64,000 nucleotides of DNA from Sphagnum magellanicum (GCA_021904315.1 CM038912.1:7899061-7963060), one strand, 5' to 3'; shown: positions 38,081-51,499, counted from the stretch's first letter. Notes: generated by a model from the letters alone, not told the origin. Translations and numbers: made by a program.

Positions 38081-40680
38081 TTATACTATGGAAACAAGCA
38101 TGGTACTCCATGTAGGAACCCTGCCAGCCAGCATTCCCTCAGTGCTACCAGTTTTCCAAATTGTTGATTCAGATCGCAAACACGTTCTCAAAAGTCAATT
38201 CGCGAGTGAAACTGAACACACCAGAAAACTGGAACCAGCAGATGGTTGCCCATCCCACCACCCAGTGACTTTGTATCTGACAAAATTTGTCATTTTTTGC
38301 ACAAAATAATCAAGGAAATTGTGTTTTTTCTAGTGTAAATTCAACTAGTTTGGCTCCAATTTTTGATATCACAAAATTGAAGTAAAACACCCTGGTCTCT
38401 ACCAGGAAACAGCCTGACAAAATATGCCTGAACACCGCACCCAAGCCAATTATGAATTTACATACAATTGAACTGAATTACATTACAAGTCGTGCAATAG
38501 AGAATGGTTCTGGTCCCACACATACATGAAACCAGGAATCTGGTTTCATGTCTGGTTCCTCAAAAAATAATAATAATTCTGGTTTTGGTTCTAAAAATCA
38601 GAACAGGTTCTGATCTAGTTTCAGGTAACCCAGCCTGCAACTGACGGTTAACTGCTGGTTGACCTCTGGTTAGTCCTCCAATTAATTTAAATTTTTTTTT
38701 TTTTTTTTCAAAATTCTCGGTTCTGGTTCCTGTAACTTGGTTTGGGGTCTGGTTCTTCAAATAATCCAGTTCTGGTTCCAAGTCCAAGACCAGTTTAAAA
38801 AATCAGACCTCATATTGGTTGGTTTGCTTTCACAAACCAAAGCCAGAACTGGTAGTGTGGGATGAAATGGAGTATGATGGAGGTTTCCACGTGATGAAGA
38901 CCTGATGAAAAGTGGATGAAAGTGCTAAAAGCAAAAGATGACAGGAGTTCTGGGATGAAATGGAGTATGATGAGGTTTCATGGGATGAAGACCTAATGAA
39001 AAGTGGATCAAAGTGCCAAAAGCAAAAGACCATAGGAGAGTGGTTAGTTGATGGGGGTTTTTTTTTTTTTGTTTTTTTGTTTTTGTTGGGTGCATATGAG
39101 TGTGTTGGGTTGTCTTTTTGCAAGTTAATGACGTTGAAGAAACTAATGGTGTTGCATTTGTGTAATTTATGTCAAGGAGACTGAGGGGCTGGTGTTTGGT
39201 TTGAGTTCTTGATGATTTTTAGCAATGACGGGCTCAATGGAAATGCTTTGGTGGTTGATTTTGAGGAGGGGTGGTGATGAAGAGCATAAGATGAGCTAAG
39301 TACCTTTGTTCTCGAAAGCTCCAAAATTCACTAGGTGGTGAGATAACTGTTGTGATTTCTTTTTTTTTGGTGTTGTGGCTGCCTGGGAGGAATGCCCATA
39401 GTGGGATGTTTAGTATTCTCTGACTCCAATCCTCTTTCTGTTGCGTACTGGAGTTCTGAGACTAAGCGTGTGTAAATCCATGAAACCTTGGGGAATTGCA
39501 TTTGGCGATGAGACTCAATCTATTGGGAACTCTGGACATGGTGTTTGCACCATTCTAATGGCTTGCAAAAAAGGGAAAAATCTGTTTGAGGTGTTTATGT
39601 CTGGTTTATTTTTTGTCAAAATGCCTCAGTGTATTATGTGGGATAAGGTTTGGGTTTTGAGAGAACAATATGTGAAGCTTTAAATGTCAAGTGAGATCAT
39701 AATAGCCTTAAAAAGAGCTACTCCGGAGAGATTTGATCCACCAGTTTTATAATTCTTCTTCATGTCTCCCCGACTGGTTTTGATGGATCGATTAGATTCA
39801 TAGGTTAGCTGGAAGTTGTCACGGTTGCAGGAAAGCAAGGAATGTGCATTAGGGTTTAATGATTGGATGGATGGTAAAAGTTTGGATGAGGAATCAATTA
39901 TCGTTACACTGACACGGTTCAACATTATTTGCTAAAATATTCAAAAGCACTCATTAAATATTATAATCACTTTTATTTTTAGTGAAATTCTTTAAACATG
40001 ACATATTTTGGGGGAATTTCTTAAACAAATATTTACATAATAATATATTGTAACATCTTATTAATCATATTTGATTTTTTTCAACTTTCAAACAAAAGCT
40101 CCTTAAAATATTCTAAGAATATTTTGGGATAAATAGTCACCTAAGTGAGTAGGGTTGGCTCCTATTAGCATGGAAACACCTATGGGAAATGTATATTATA
40201 TTATATATATATAGTGTGTGTGTGTGTTGGGTGCAAGATTTGTAATTATTAACATTTGAATCATTTTGCATAACTTTGCATTTGACTTCCATTACATTTG
40301 GACATAGTTTTTTTATTTTTAAGAGGTAAGAATGCAATGAGTGACTTTTTAACTTTTCTTTTTGAAGTGTTTCTAAATGCTTGCATTTTTTTCTCTTACA
40401 ATTTAAATAAATTGTTTCTCAGAAAAAATAAAACTTGTTAAAACTTACACTTTTTCAGGTTTCTACAATCTTCATTAGATAATATTGTCTTGTGAAAAAT
40501 GTAACAATAAAGTGAAAATGAAAATAAAGTAATGGAGAATGAAGCATGAACAATTTATAAGAATTAAACTATAATGGAAGAAACAACAATGGAGGAAAGG
40601 TTTGAAAATGATTTTAGTCTATAAACATAAGCAATTAAAATACTAGAAAATGAAAAGAACATAATTATTGTAAATCTTCA
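38081..40680. repeat. Intergenic DNA with a 94-bp tandem duplication
   Basis: 38500-38830 is dense in CTGGTT/GGTTCTGGTT words around a poly-T run (38693-38709). 38859-39040 is a direct duplication with 94-bp spacing, starting GGATGAAATGGAGTATGATG. 40190-40227 is a TA/TG dinucleotide microsatellite. No gene is recognised. Confidence 0.6.
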
Positions 40681-42517
40681 AAAATTTAGGGCTAGTGGTT
40701 AATTAATTGGTAGTAGGTGATAGGTACATAGGAGGTGGTGGTGGTTATTATGTAGGTAGAAGGAGCATGGTGGTTTAGTAAGTAGGTAGGTGGTGGTTAA
40801 TTAGCAGGTAGTACCTACTTGCTCACCTATCTATTTACATAGTCAGGTCCTACTTATTTATGACTTGTGTATGTACTTATCTACTACCAACTTGCACACC
40901 TTCATTTCATTATTACATTGAATTTTTAATACATTTAATGATGTAATGTAACAACATCATAATGATTATAGTATTCACTCGGCAAAATTGTAATTTTATA
41001 ACACATTATGTTTGGCAAAATGTGTCAATAAATAATGTGAATAATCAAAATTGTTATGTTTTAATGTCAATGTCACAATTACAATTTTCTACAATGAGAA
41101 AAATTTACACTTGAAAATTTGTCATCCATTTCACATAGGTTTAATTTCATAATTAGATTTGATTTAGCAATGATTTTATTTCAACTTTAAAGACATGCCA
41201 TTGATTTAAATTATTTATTTCAAAATTTCCAATGGAATGTCTCTAATGATTAATCATAATATACTAAACATATAATCTACTATAATGAAATTAATTTCAT
41301 TTCACATGTGAAGTACATAATTATTATGAGTTGATTATAAAATTTCATAGGTTTTTACTCATAATTATTTTTTAATTAAAAATTTAGAGACATGTTAGGA
41401 ATATGTTTTAGATACAACAGCCATACATGGTGACACATCATTATCTCTATCATTTCCTTGTGATTGATGTTAGTCATGAGATTAACTCTATGATTTCCAC
41501 CTAAATCTAGCAGGGTCCACATGGTGATAACAATGTCCATTTTGATTGAATTTTTTTTGAACTTAGTCAAATCACACATTGCTAGTTTCGGGTTAGTCAA
41601 AACAGATAAAGTTAGTTAACATTTTAGTCAAGTTGAAATGATTTTACAATCATCTTAATCATGATGAAGGGTGAAAAAAACATGTTTTTGTTGTAGTGAA
41701 GGTTTCAAATATGTTTTTATTATGGTTAGATAAGTAAAGTTGCAAAGTGTGTAATATGATAAAAGAAGTCTAGCAAAGGTAGAGATGTGTGGAATAGAAC
41801 TTGTGTTTATCTTGGTCTCTTTGTCTAAGAAAACTAAATACTCTAGTTAAGACAAGAATTAATTTGTTTTCAAAAAAAAGAACTGAGTCAATTCTTAGAA
41901 TTTACCCAAAGAACCATAATTGGTGGTTCTCACAAAATAGTGAGATCTTCCCAACATTGGTAACCACATTAATAATTTTCAGTTTCATCATGAATTATTA
42001 TGTTCCCAAATTGCCAATATTTATTATGACACACCAATTTTAAATATGGATTCCTACTTGGAAAGAAAGTTCAAATCTTGGGCACCTTCCAATATCACAG
42101 AAACATATTGCACTTAAAATCCTATGTCAATATAACCCAATGCATGATATATATATTATGTCATTATTAATTCATAAATAAACAAAGTCCATGAATTAAA
42201 ACCCTTGGTTGACACCTTGACTATAGAACCTAGTGAGAACCCATCACCAAGTTGATTGCCAGTTACATAGAGAGAGATATATAGCAAATCCTTTTTTCTA
42301 AGAGCAAATTAAAAACTTGTTTTGGATTTTTAGTTGCAAATCCTTCCATATTGTTTATAATGATCCATCACATTAGCCATTTGGACTAGTTATGTTGGGC
42401 ACATTGGAATGTGAACTCAACGTTAAGCATGCTAAATTGACAATAGTAGACTTGTTTACAATTGTTTATATAATACATATGGAGAGAACATTTGTTTGTG
42501 TTGAATTAATTTTACAA
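40681..42517. other. AT-rich intergenic DNA
   Basis: 40690-40880 has TAGG-rich then CCTA-rich words, like 3830-4345 but in the opposite order. The remainder is AT-rich without recognisable genes. Short open frames at 41376-41600 and 41801-42043 have no family features. Confidence 0.45.
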
Positions 42518-43447
42518 TAAAGTTATCTGCAAAGTCAGGTGATTAGGGAGCGAAAATGGCCAGTTTCAGCAGAATAGGGTATCAAATGCTTGACTGGGAA
42601 TGAAAATTTACAAAACAAAATATCTGTGATCGGAACTAGTTTTTGCACCAATTTTGGTGAGAAACTGAGTTTCATCCCCTCTTTACTGAGCGCCTCCACT
42701 AGTTTAGAACTGCCCATCACCGATGGCTACCTTGTCACCAATCACTTGTTTAGATCTTTATCATCTGTGCTTCATTTTGAGTGATTTAAAATGTTATGGG
42801 AGCTCTATTTCAAGCTCTAGAAGTCATCTTTGAAGTGCAAATGAAAAGGAGCAACAAACAAATAGCAAGAAGAGAAACAAGCTTTCCAACTCACAAAACA
42901 TAGTTTTTTCTTTTTTTCTTCTCTTTCCTACTTTCAAAGCTTCTAACTTTCTCAATTTTTATTCATTTAAAACAATTTAAAGGAGCAGCACCTTCAGTTT
43001 TACAAATCATCTTTGAACTCTAATAGGAACATAGCAACATACAAAGAATTATTTTGGGTGATTGAGAACCAGCTTTGTAGTGTTGACGGTTTGGGTGTTC
43101 GTAACTTTCTCAATTTTAATCCATTTTTGACAATTTTTAGTGTGCCAGATATGCCAATACAAGAAATTTAAGTCTTGTTTGGACACCAAAAATATCAGAG
43201 CCTTCCCCTTGAATTCGGCCTGCCCTGACTGTTTAAGTGACCACTCATGGGCTGTTCTACCTTACTGCAACATATATTGTCATTGCTCCTATCTGTACAA
43301 CTACTATAAATATTCTCGAACCTTGTGCATTAAATGCTGAGTTTCAGCATTTCATTTTGAGATTTAATAAAATTTCCCTACTTTGCAGATACGACTCAAA
43401 AGATAGGATAGGGATGAAAGAGAGGGTGACTTTATGGATAACTTTAA
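42518..43447. mobile_element. TIR DNA transposon relative, long form (about 930 bp)
   Basis: The ends are inverted repeats: left TAAAGTTATCTGCAAAGTCA, right (reverse complement) TTAAAGTTATCCATAAAGTCA. Both ends and the inner flanks match the 334-bp element at 54157-54490. Shared segments include CCAATTTTGGTG, TTTCATCCCCT, GAGCGCCTCCACT, TGCATTAAATGCTGAGTTTC and AGAGGGTGACTTTA. About 520 bp between roughly 42713 and 43235 has no counterpart in the short copy. No transposase is recognisable. The target duplication is unclear. Confidence 0.75.
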
Positions 43448-44200
43448 AATATGAACCTACATTGGCATTACAAGCCCAGAAAATCCATTAGACTTCAAAT
43501 TTGTACTAGTCAATGCTATACTTCTTTCACCAAAAAAAGACAAATTAGTGTTCATACTGCACAGGGACAGATGGAAGTATGTTACCTATAGTAATCAAGC
43601 AGCTCAGTGTGAAATGGGTCTTGACTTTTATTGCAAGTTCAAGCAAAATCAGGAGATGACAAAAATTGCTTTTCCAGCAAAAAAGTTTCACCCTAATAAT
43701 TTTACCCTAAAATCTTTACATGGATGCAAAACTATCTTCCTTTTGGGCATAAGCCAATAAAGACTGATGCAAAAGAAACACGCTTCCTTTTTGCCCCAGA
43801 CAAAAGACAAAAAGAAAATAAAAAATGATGCAAAAACTATCACCCGTTTGGGTCTAAGCAAATAAAGACTGTTGCTAAAAGAAACATAGTTTCCTTTTTG
43901 CCCTAGATAAAAGACAAAACCCAAAAGAAAAAATGATGTTTGGAAAGAAAAACCATATTTGTGGACCTGCAATCTGGTAAAATTTTGTGGCTCCTTTCTC
44001 TTTCACCCCAGCCTCAAGTTATATGACAGAACCAGGGTTTGCCAGCTGGGTTTAGGGTTTAGGGCTTAGGTCTTGTTGAGATGAGGTCCTATCTGGGCAT
44101 TCTGGTTCAGGGGCAACTTAGTTTGGCCCAAATCATGATACGAGAATGGCAACGAAGAAAAAATGGGCTAATTGTGAGGAATGGAGTGGATAGGAATCGA
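43448..44200. other. Intergenic DNA, no gene recognised
   Basis: 43740-43930 contains an imperfect internal duplication of about 110 bp built on AAAAGAAACA...TTCCTTTTTGCCC and CAAAAGACAAAA. 44047-44064 has two TTTAGGG-like units. Nothing else is identifiable. Confidence 0.45.
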
Positions 44201-44209
44201 GCTTGATGG

Positions 44210-44575
44210 GAATAATGAGCGAATGGCGGCAAATGGTGGGCTCATGACTGAAAATGATGATGGGCAAATGGTGGCGAATGGTAGCGAATGGTGGGCTCGT
44301 GACTGAAAATGATGATGGGCAAATGGTGGCGAATGGTGGTGAATGGCGGGCTCATGACTGAAAATGAGGATGGGCAAATGGTGGTGAATGGTGGCGAATG
44401 GTGGGCTCATGACTGAAAATGATGATGGGCAAATGGTGGCGAATGGTAGTGAATGGTGGGCTCGTGACTGAAAATGATGATGGGCGAATGGTGGTGAATG
44501 GTGGGCTCATGACTGAAAATGATGATGGGCAAATGGTGGCGAATAGTGGGCTCATGATGGAAAATGACCCAATGC
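44210..44575 (+). repeat. 55-bp minisatellite with 10-bp subrepeats
   Basis: The phrase GACTGAAAATGATGATGGGC starts at 44246, 44301, 44356, 44411, 44466 and 44511, with a degenerate copy at 44556. Spacings are 55, 55, 55, 55, 45 and 45 bp. Each unit contains repeats of AATGGTGGCG, and the 45-bp units lack exactly one of these. Looser subrepeats continue to about 44690. Confidence 0.95.
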
Positions 44576-45039
44576 ATTATACAAAATGATGGGCTAATGG
44601 TGGGCTAATGGTGGAGGATGGTGACAAATGACGGGCTAATGATAGGGATTGATAAGGGACGACAAGGACCAAACAACGACTAACGAAGGGGAATGATGGG
44701 GGTGGACAAGAAACTTTTATTTAATTTATAATTTAGATTTTATTGTATTTTTTTCTAGGTGACAGATGAGCATTAGCGGATGACGGGGATGCCACAAGGG
44801 ACAATAGGGGCATTGAGGTGGATGCCATGGCCATTTGAACCAGCCCCCCAGAGGTTCTTGAATTTGAAAAAATTGTGTGTTAGGATGAGAATCGCATGCT
44901 TTTAAAATGGGAAGAACCCCAGGCTTGAACCCACACCCGAAGAACCTCCAATTCTTTTTGAAAAATCAAAACCGGGGCACACCGCAGGTTCTCTTAAAAA
45001 TGAAGAACCACACAACACTGGTAGACACCACCAACCCAA

Positions 45040-45590
45040 AAAAAAAAAAAAAAAGTCTGTATGGCAACAAATGAGTGAGTGAGTGAGTGAGATGACGGAG
45101 TGAAAATTGAGGGCTGCTGGGTGGATGCCACAGGTGCCAGGTAGGATGCCAGGTGTAATGGGACAAGGGTAAGTTCGGACTTCAAACCTGCCACCTGGCT
45201 GGAAAGGATAAATTTTAGGTAAAGAGAAATAAAGAGTTTTATTTTTTTAAAAAATCCTTTTTTGGATGGATGTACCCAAACTGAGGGACCCAGTTAAGGT
45301 ACATTCACACTTGTGGTATTCACACTTTGTGGCATTGCTTGGGTGTTTCTCATTTTAGGTACCATCATTGCCCTCTTTAGTGCTTTAGGTACCACCATTG
45401 CCCTCTTTTGTGGTCATGGTGTTACATCATGATTGCCCTCTTTTGTGGTCATAGTCTTATTATCATTGCCTTCTTTTGTGCTTTAGGTACTAGACCCTAA
45501 ACCCTCTTTTGTGCTCATGGTGTTACTTGTGATGTTACTTTGTACTCTTCCCTCCTTTATGTGGTTGGTATTTCTCCTTTTTTTTTTTTG
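45040..45590 (+). repeat. Simple and degenerate tandem repeats
   Basis: 45040-45054 is poly-A and 45071-45091 is (GAGT)n. 45345-45545 is a degenerate array of about 35-40-bp units built on GCCCTCTTTTGTG and CTTTAGGTACCA. 45581-45590 is poly-T. A TA microsatellite follows at 45909-45931. Confidence 0.7.
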
Positions 45591-46371
45591 TTGTGCAAGT
45601 TATGAGGTGTGAATATTAGTGCATATTGGTGTCATTATGGTTTGCAAATCGACAACCTTTGCACTTCAAAAAGTACGGTTTTCAACTTTTTTTGTTTTGT
45701 TTTTTGTTTTTGTTGTATGTTTTTTTTGAATGATTATTTTTGGTTATGTTTGTATGTATGTTTTGTCCTTTAGTTAATGCTTAATGTTTTGTTTGTTTGT
45801 TTTCTTTGTGTAAGATCGACTGTTGCAAGTGTGCATGTTTTGAAATGAAAGGGAGTTGCTTTCATGTTGACTTGCATTGTTTACATATTTTAAACAATAA
45901 CAATACTTATATATATATATATATATATATAACACATAAATAAAATCTGAAATTCTTAGAAAAACATATATTTGTTTTGCTTCTCAATCTTGGTCTGTTC
46001 ATAAATCTTATAAAGAATGGAGTCAATTCCTATTAATGAAAATAGATACATGTATGGTTGAGGGTTATGAAATTTTCATGAATGAAAATGAAATTTCAAT
46101 GGAGGAGATGAGTGGGAATTAAACATTTGAAACAAAGCCAAGTTTGTATTCAAAAATTGATGTTTCATTGGAATTAATCTTGAAATAATTGCATGAACAA
46201 ATAATTGATTGGACGTCTCATAATACAATTTCTTTAACTTAAGTTTTTTATTGTGTCAATGATGATTCAAAAATAAATGTGAATATTTCACAAATTATGT
46301 ATTCTATTGTTTGTTATAAGATTGTAATAAGTTATGCAATTTTCAATTAAAGAACAAGGTGTAAGAAAAAT

Positions 46372-48680
46372 TTGGTATCATACTTCAAAAGTAATGGTAT
46401 AACTAGATTGAAAAAGCATGTCAATGCAAACCGTGGACTAATTGCAAAAACAATTGAGAAAGAAATGAAGAGTATCATGAAAACCCCAAGGAAAAGACAA
46501 CCTTCAAAGAAAAGATTAATAATAAGTCTAATTGTAATTTTAAACTTTTTTGTGGCCATAGATCCTTCTAAAAGGATAATGTGCAACAAAAATAAATATC
46601 ATAGAATTTGGGTTTTTTGTTATGAAAAATGAACTACCTATTTAATTTGTCAAGAACATTTGGTTAAAACATTCAATAATGTAATTGTGTCCTCATGTTG
46701 TTTTCCTTTTTAGAAAAATATTTTGTTGATAATGTGGAATTGAGAAGACAAAACAAACATATGTCCTACTAATTTTTACAAATTATGTTTTGGTCACTAT
46801 TAGTTTTGATTTGTGGTACATCATATTTTTCAAAATAGATTGGCAGACACAATGTGATGCACCCCCAAGCTCCTTAATGGACTCAAATGTGAGTCCAAAT
46901 TGAAAACATTAGAAGAGCGAGGAGTTGAGGCACGCTCCCTGGCTCGCATCACTTTGAGGGGGTAGAAGGGCGTGCTGGAGTTTCGAGATGGGACTAGGAA
47001 GAATGACAAACATCAATTATTCACATGGACCTGCACAAAACCAACACAAGGTGGTTAGTGCATAGTTGGAGCACTTTTGGTGTTAGGACGAGCCACAGGC
47101 AACTTGGACTCACAAAATTCACCATGACCCAGACTTGGGGGAAGCTACCACCTTTTCCCTTATAGTATACTTTGTGTCTCTCCATGAGGCCCACATCCAA
47201 ATGGCTTTTTGTCCTAGGATTCCCAAGTGGGAGTCCTGAAATCGCCAAAGTTAGGACTCTCGTGATTTTGGGGCCCCATAATTTTGTGTGCAGACCTTCG
47301 ATTGAAATGCGGTCTAAAACAAAGTTGTAGCGCTCCTCGAGAGCTTTCCAACGGTATGTCGCACACAACCTGCACATAAGGAAATTGGGTTGATTCCTGA
47401 CTTTTAGTGGTTGGGAGTCAAATTGCCAATTTGACTCTCGGCCCTTCTTTTGGCCATAGCTTGTGTTTTAGATGTCCAAATGTGTGATGCGAACCCATTT
47501 TAGACATTTATGTTTCAATAGCTTTCCAATGGTATGAAAAACTCCTCGAGCCATTAGGTTTTGACCCTTGCAATCACTCTATGAACATTCGAGAGTCCAC
47601 CGGGACTCCAATTCCTAACATGGGAGTTCACTTGGGAGTGTGAAGGTTCTTTCCCTCACACTCTTTTGCACTTTCGGGGGCATGAGAATGCGACTCCCGG
47701 GCTTAGTCTTGGTCCGCACCCTTGTTAGCCCTTTGTTTTGGTTGTAAGCCCAAGGTTAGGGTTACGACACACAATTTGACTTGTTTGAGGTATATGAAAT
47801 TTCATGGCAAACATTGGTGAGAAATTGATAAAAATATCATTCCTTATGTCAACAATGAAGCTTTCATATGAGTATAATGCTAATTGTTTTCAAGTTAGTA
47901 ACGTTTCATTTAACTATCGCTTGTTAAAATGCAACTATTGGAAAAAGAGTTTGTAAAGGTTTGAAATATGTTTCCATCAAGTCTACTCATGCACATTTGC
48001 AAAAATGTATAACACATCCAAAAAGCTTATAAGTTAGGGAAAAGGTGGTGAAAGTGGATGAAAAAATGCATTGATGTAAGCCTACACCCACAAAAATTGA
48101 ACACACATTATTCAAAACAAGGTAATATTCAGGGTAACTCTTTTTGTTATTATGGTTTTTCATTATTCTTATAATGTTTTATATATTTTTGCAATTTGAT
48201 TCTAGTTTTTGATAATAAAATTGATTTGTGTAGGTTTGCAAGAAATCTAATCATGTTCCAAAAAGCTTTGGAATTTTGTGAAGTGATTCATATCTTTTGT
48301 TATAATAGGTAGACTAGTGCTAGGGTCACTAGTTGTGCACCCCTTTCTTCTCACATAACATATATCTTAATTTATTGTAAATTATTTGTCTTTTGAATTG
48401 TGATTTTATGTGTTGAAAGGAAGTCACATGTTGATGGGTTTGTTGAGTGTCTACCTCATATGTAACAATAACCATGATCTTGAAACATGGGGATGAAATT
48501 AATAAACTTTCTCCTATTGTAGATTCTTTGATGGAAGATGATTCAAATATTCATGTTGAGTTAGGAAGTCTTGCTATGAACATGAAGACGGAAGTATGTG
48601 AGGTCATTGATTCCTTTCTTTCCTTCTTGACACAATATGATGAGAGAAGGGTTCAAATATATTGTCGTTAATGTTAGATG
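46372..48680 (+). pseudogene. hAT-like transposase relic (relic 3), split by a solo LTR
   Basis: 46372-46632 begins with a stretch resembling a BED-type zinc finger (SNGITRLKKHVNANRG) and a lysine-rich tail. 48447-48671 resembles the region before the hAT LDPRFK block: KLSPIVDSLMEDDSNIHVEL, then VIDSFLSFLTQYDERR. The two parts are in the same orientation and are separated by the LTR at 46853-47769 and by unrecognisable sequence. The assignment rests on short motifs and is tentative. Confidence 0.45.
46853..47769 (+). mobile_element. Solo-LTR-like element, copy 2, with 5-bp target duplication
   Basis: 917 bp beginning TGTGATGC and ending GTTACGACA. CACAA lies immediately before (46848-46852) and immediately after (47770-47774), a perfect 5-bp target-site duplication. 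TG...CA ends plus a 5-bp duplication and no internal domain indicate a solo LTR left by recombination. It matches 13124-13938 in inverted orientation. The minus-strand frame at 47021-47377 is not a gene. Confidence 0.8.
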
Positions 48681-50617
48681 TTAGTTTAAAATTAATTTAT
48701 TCTTTTAGTGTTCATGAACACATTAAAAAGAAAAATTTTCATTTGCAACCAATTTTTGCAATTGAAAAATGCCAATTGCAACTAAAACATATATGCAAAT
48801 GATAATTTTTAATTACAAAAATTGTTTACAAAGAATAGTTTTATTTCTAATGACAGGGGATGGCCATGGTTGATAAAAATGATAGGAAAACACCATATTC
48901 CTTATTTTTTTGAAGTTGTATCATCATTTGGATCCATTATCAAAGGTTGAAAGCTTTTTTGTTGACAAAATGACAAAGATTACAATTTGAATTATTTTTG
49001 AGATGATAGCAAACATTAATGAACTTGCAAATGAATTAATCAATTAAGTAGCAATAATTGTTGATATTATGAACATATCAAATGAATGTAAAGAACAACA
49101 AATGCCCTTTGGAATGGAGGAAAGACAAATGTATGTTCCCATTCAATGTTGGTTTTTTAGCTTAACAAATATTGGGTATTGTTGAATTTCAAATTGAAAT
49201 TGATAAAATATTTTCCTTTATTTTCATACTCATTAATTAAAAAAGATATCACTTGCAATTGGATAACCTTTAAAATTTAATCCTTGTGAATAAGAATTGG
49301 CCTAATGATGCTAGGGTTGGTTGCAAGAACCTTTTTAATTTGGTGGAATTTATGAAGATTGAAGTAGATTTAGAAAAAGGATTAGGAGATTTTGAAAGGT
49401 CATTTGAGCAAGATAAAATGGAGAAAACTTGATTTATATATATATAAAATGCACTTTTTGAAATTATATAGTGTAAATAATGATTTTTACCTTGGTGATT
49501 AAATATTTTAAAACTATCATATTGTTTATTATGCCAGTCATTCAAATATTTGAAATTTAATAAATTATTTTTTAATGTAAAATAATTTGAATATTAATTT
49601 TTAAAATTTAAAATTAAATTAAAAATTCAAGGTATGTAGTTATTGACAAAGGTAATGTGGCTGAAATCATGGTCAAAGGAACTAGGGGTGTCAAGGTAGA
49701 AGTCTTTTTCTAAAGACTGCACATGACACATGTCATTTTTATGTTGGTTTATAATTTATAATTGAATATTTTGGATACCCCATTTAACATTTCATTTTAG
49801 GTATAATAAATATATTCTGATTAAAAATTAATTTTATATCATATATATTATGCATCCATGCCTTATATCACACATATATAAACAACTTTTGTCAAAGCCA
49901 CATTTTCAAAGTCCATAATTTTTAGGGTCAAAAGCATTTTTGAACCAAATGTGCTCAAATGAGTTATAAAAATAATTTCATGAGTTCAAGTCCTTTTTCC
50001 CTTCTAATCATCAATGATAAAATCCTTTTCAATTTTCAAATATAATGGTGCACATTTGGTAAGACGTTTGAAAAAAATAAAGATTATCCATTTTCAAGGT
50101 TTGAATGTTTTAAACATGCAATTTTTTTTTTTGATTTGTGTTAAGCTTTGAGCACGTAAACTTTGTAATTAATGTAAAATATTCCAAAAAAATAATGATA
50201 ATTTAAACTATTATGCTTCCCCTGTGATCTTTCAAACATACAAAAATGTAGTTTTAAAAAATGTCCACTCACTTGGGTGCCTCCTTTGACTTTAATTTTA
50301 TCCATATGTTCCTAACACTAATTATTATAACATTGAAACACTAGTTTGTTAAACTAAAATTTTTCAAAACAATTTAGAAGCTTCCATTCTAACATATTCA
50401 TTAGTCACATAGGCTTATAATATTAATAATAATATTTTTATAATACAACTTTATTCTACATACCTTGTATAATTGTGTTTATTTTTGTGCAATAATATTA
50501 TAATCTTTGTTTATGTATATAGACAAGATTAAAAAAATTCTATGTTTAGGAAAATATTTAAGTTATGAACTTGAACTATGTGTTATTACACACTACTAAT
50601 GACAATCAACTATTTTA
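48681..50617. other. AT-rich intergenic DNA, no gene recognised
   Basis: Very high A/T content with frequent stops. The first few hundred bases may be the decayed end of hAT relic 3, but no dimerisation-domain motif could be confirmed. A TATATATATA run occurs at 49436-49446. Confidence 0.45.
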
Positions 50618-51247
50618 TTTTTTTCTTACGTTTTCGTATGATTTTCAATAATTCATCATTATTTATGTCAATGTCAAACTTAATTTAAATTAATCTACAT
50701 TTCATGGATATGAAAAGACATGTGTTAATTTTTATTTTTCATATCCATGTTGGTGGATAGGGAAAAATGATGAAATAGTTATAAAATGGAGGTAGTTATT
50801 AGGAAAGGTGGGGAATAGTTGTTAATAAAGTTAATAGGAAAATTCCAATAACGAGAGTTTTTTAAAAATGATATATAGATGATTTTTTATAATCTTTTGT
50901 AAGCTCTTTAAAGATTTTGCATAATCTTTCGTACGATCATCCTTGGACAATTTCAGAAACATTTTCAAATATAACCACCTCGTTAATCTAACAAACCTAA
51001 CCACCTCACTTCATTCTTAATCATTACCTTTTATCCTTATAACTATCTCATTCCTTTCCTCAGAACTTTTTTTTATCCTTATAATTATTTCACCTCTTTC
51101 CCTACTTACCAACATGGATACAAAAAGGCTAATTAACATATGCCTTTTCATATCCATGATATTTATATAATTAAAATTAAAATTAAAATTGACATAAATA
51201 ATGATAAATTATTCATAATCATATGAGAACATAATAAGAAGAAAAAT
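50618..51247. mobile_element. Fold-back (long inverted repeat) element
   Basis: Two arms of about 240 bp, 50618-50860 and 51000-51247, are inverted copies: ATTTATGTCAAT, CATGGATATGAAAAG, TTTTTATCCATGTTGGT-like and GGGAAA...GAAATA occur in the same order when one arm is reverse-complemented. About 140 bp separates them. There is no coding content, so this looks like a MITE-type fold-back element. A partial third copy lies at 25610-25800. Confidence 0.75.
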
Positions 51248-51499
51248 CATCCCTGATAATGCATAGCGATGTAGAGCCCAAGTGAAATAGTGATCAAGAA
51301 AGAAACAAAATAATTAAGCTTGAAAATGTGACAATTATTTCTGAAATTGTCTTTGGAATGGTCCATGGACAACCATAGGAAGGATTCCAAAAAGTCACCC
51401 ATATTCCATGGAATTTGCATGCGGCAAACATGCATCCCTTGCTGTGGATTCATTCAAAGATTCAGACCTGAAAATCTATGGACTTTAATTAAGTACTTT

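Noticed and set aside
44168..44555. Minus-strand frames rich in His/Pro/Ser
   Set aside because: They are translations of the 55-bp minisatellite. Open frames arise because the unit has no stop in that phase.
44210..44575. Regular repeats that might suggest a CRISPR array
   Set aside because: The units are contiguous with no unique spacers, in a plant nuclear context.
46842..46860. Starting the solo LTR at TGATGC (46855)
   Set aside because: Starting at TGTGATGC (46853) gives TG...CA ends and a perfect CACAA duplication, whereas 46855 gives mismatched flanks.
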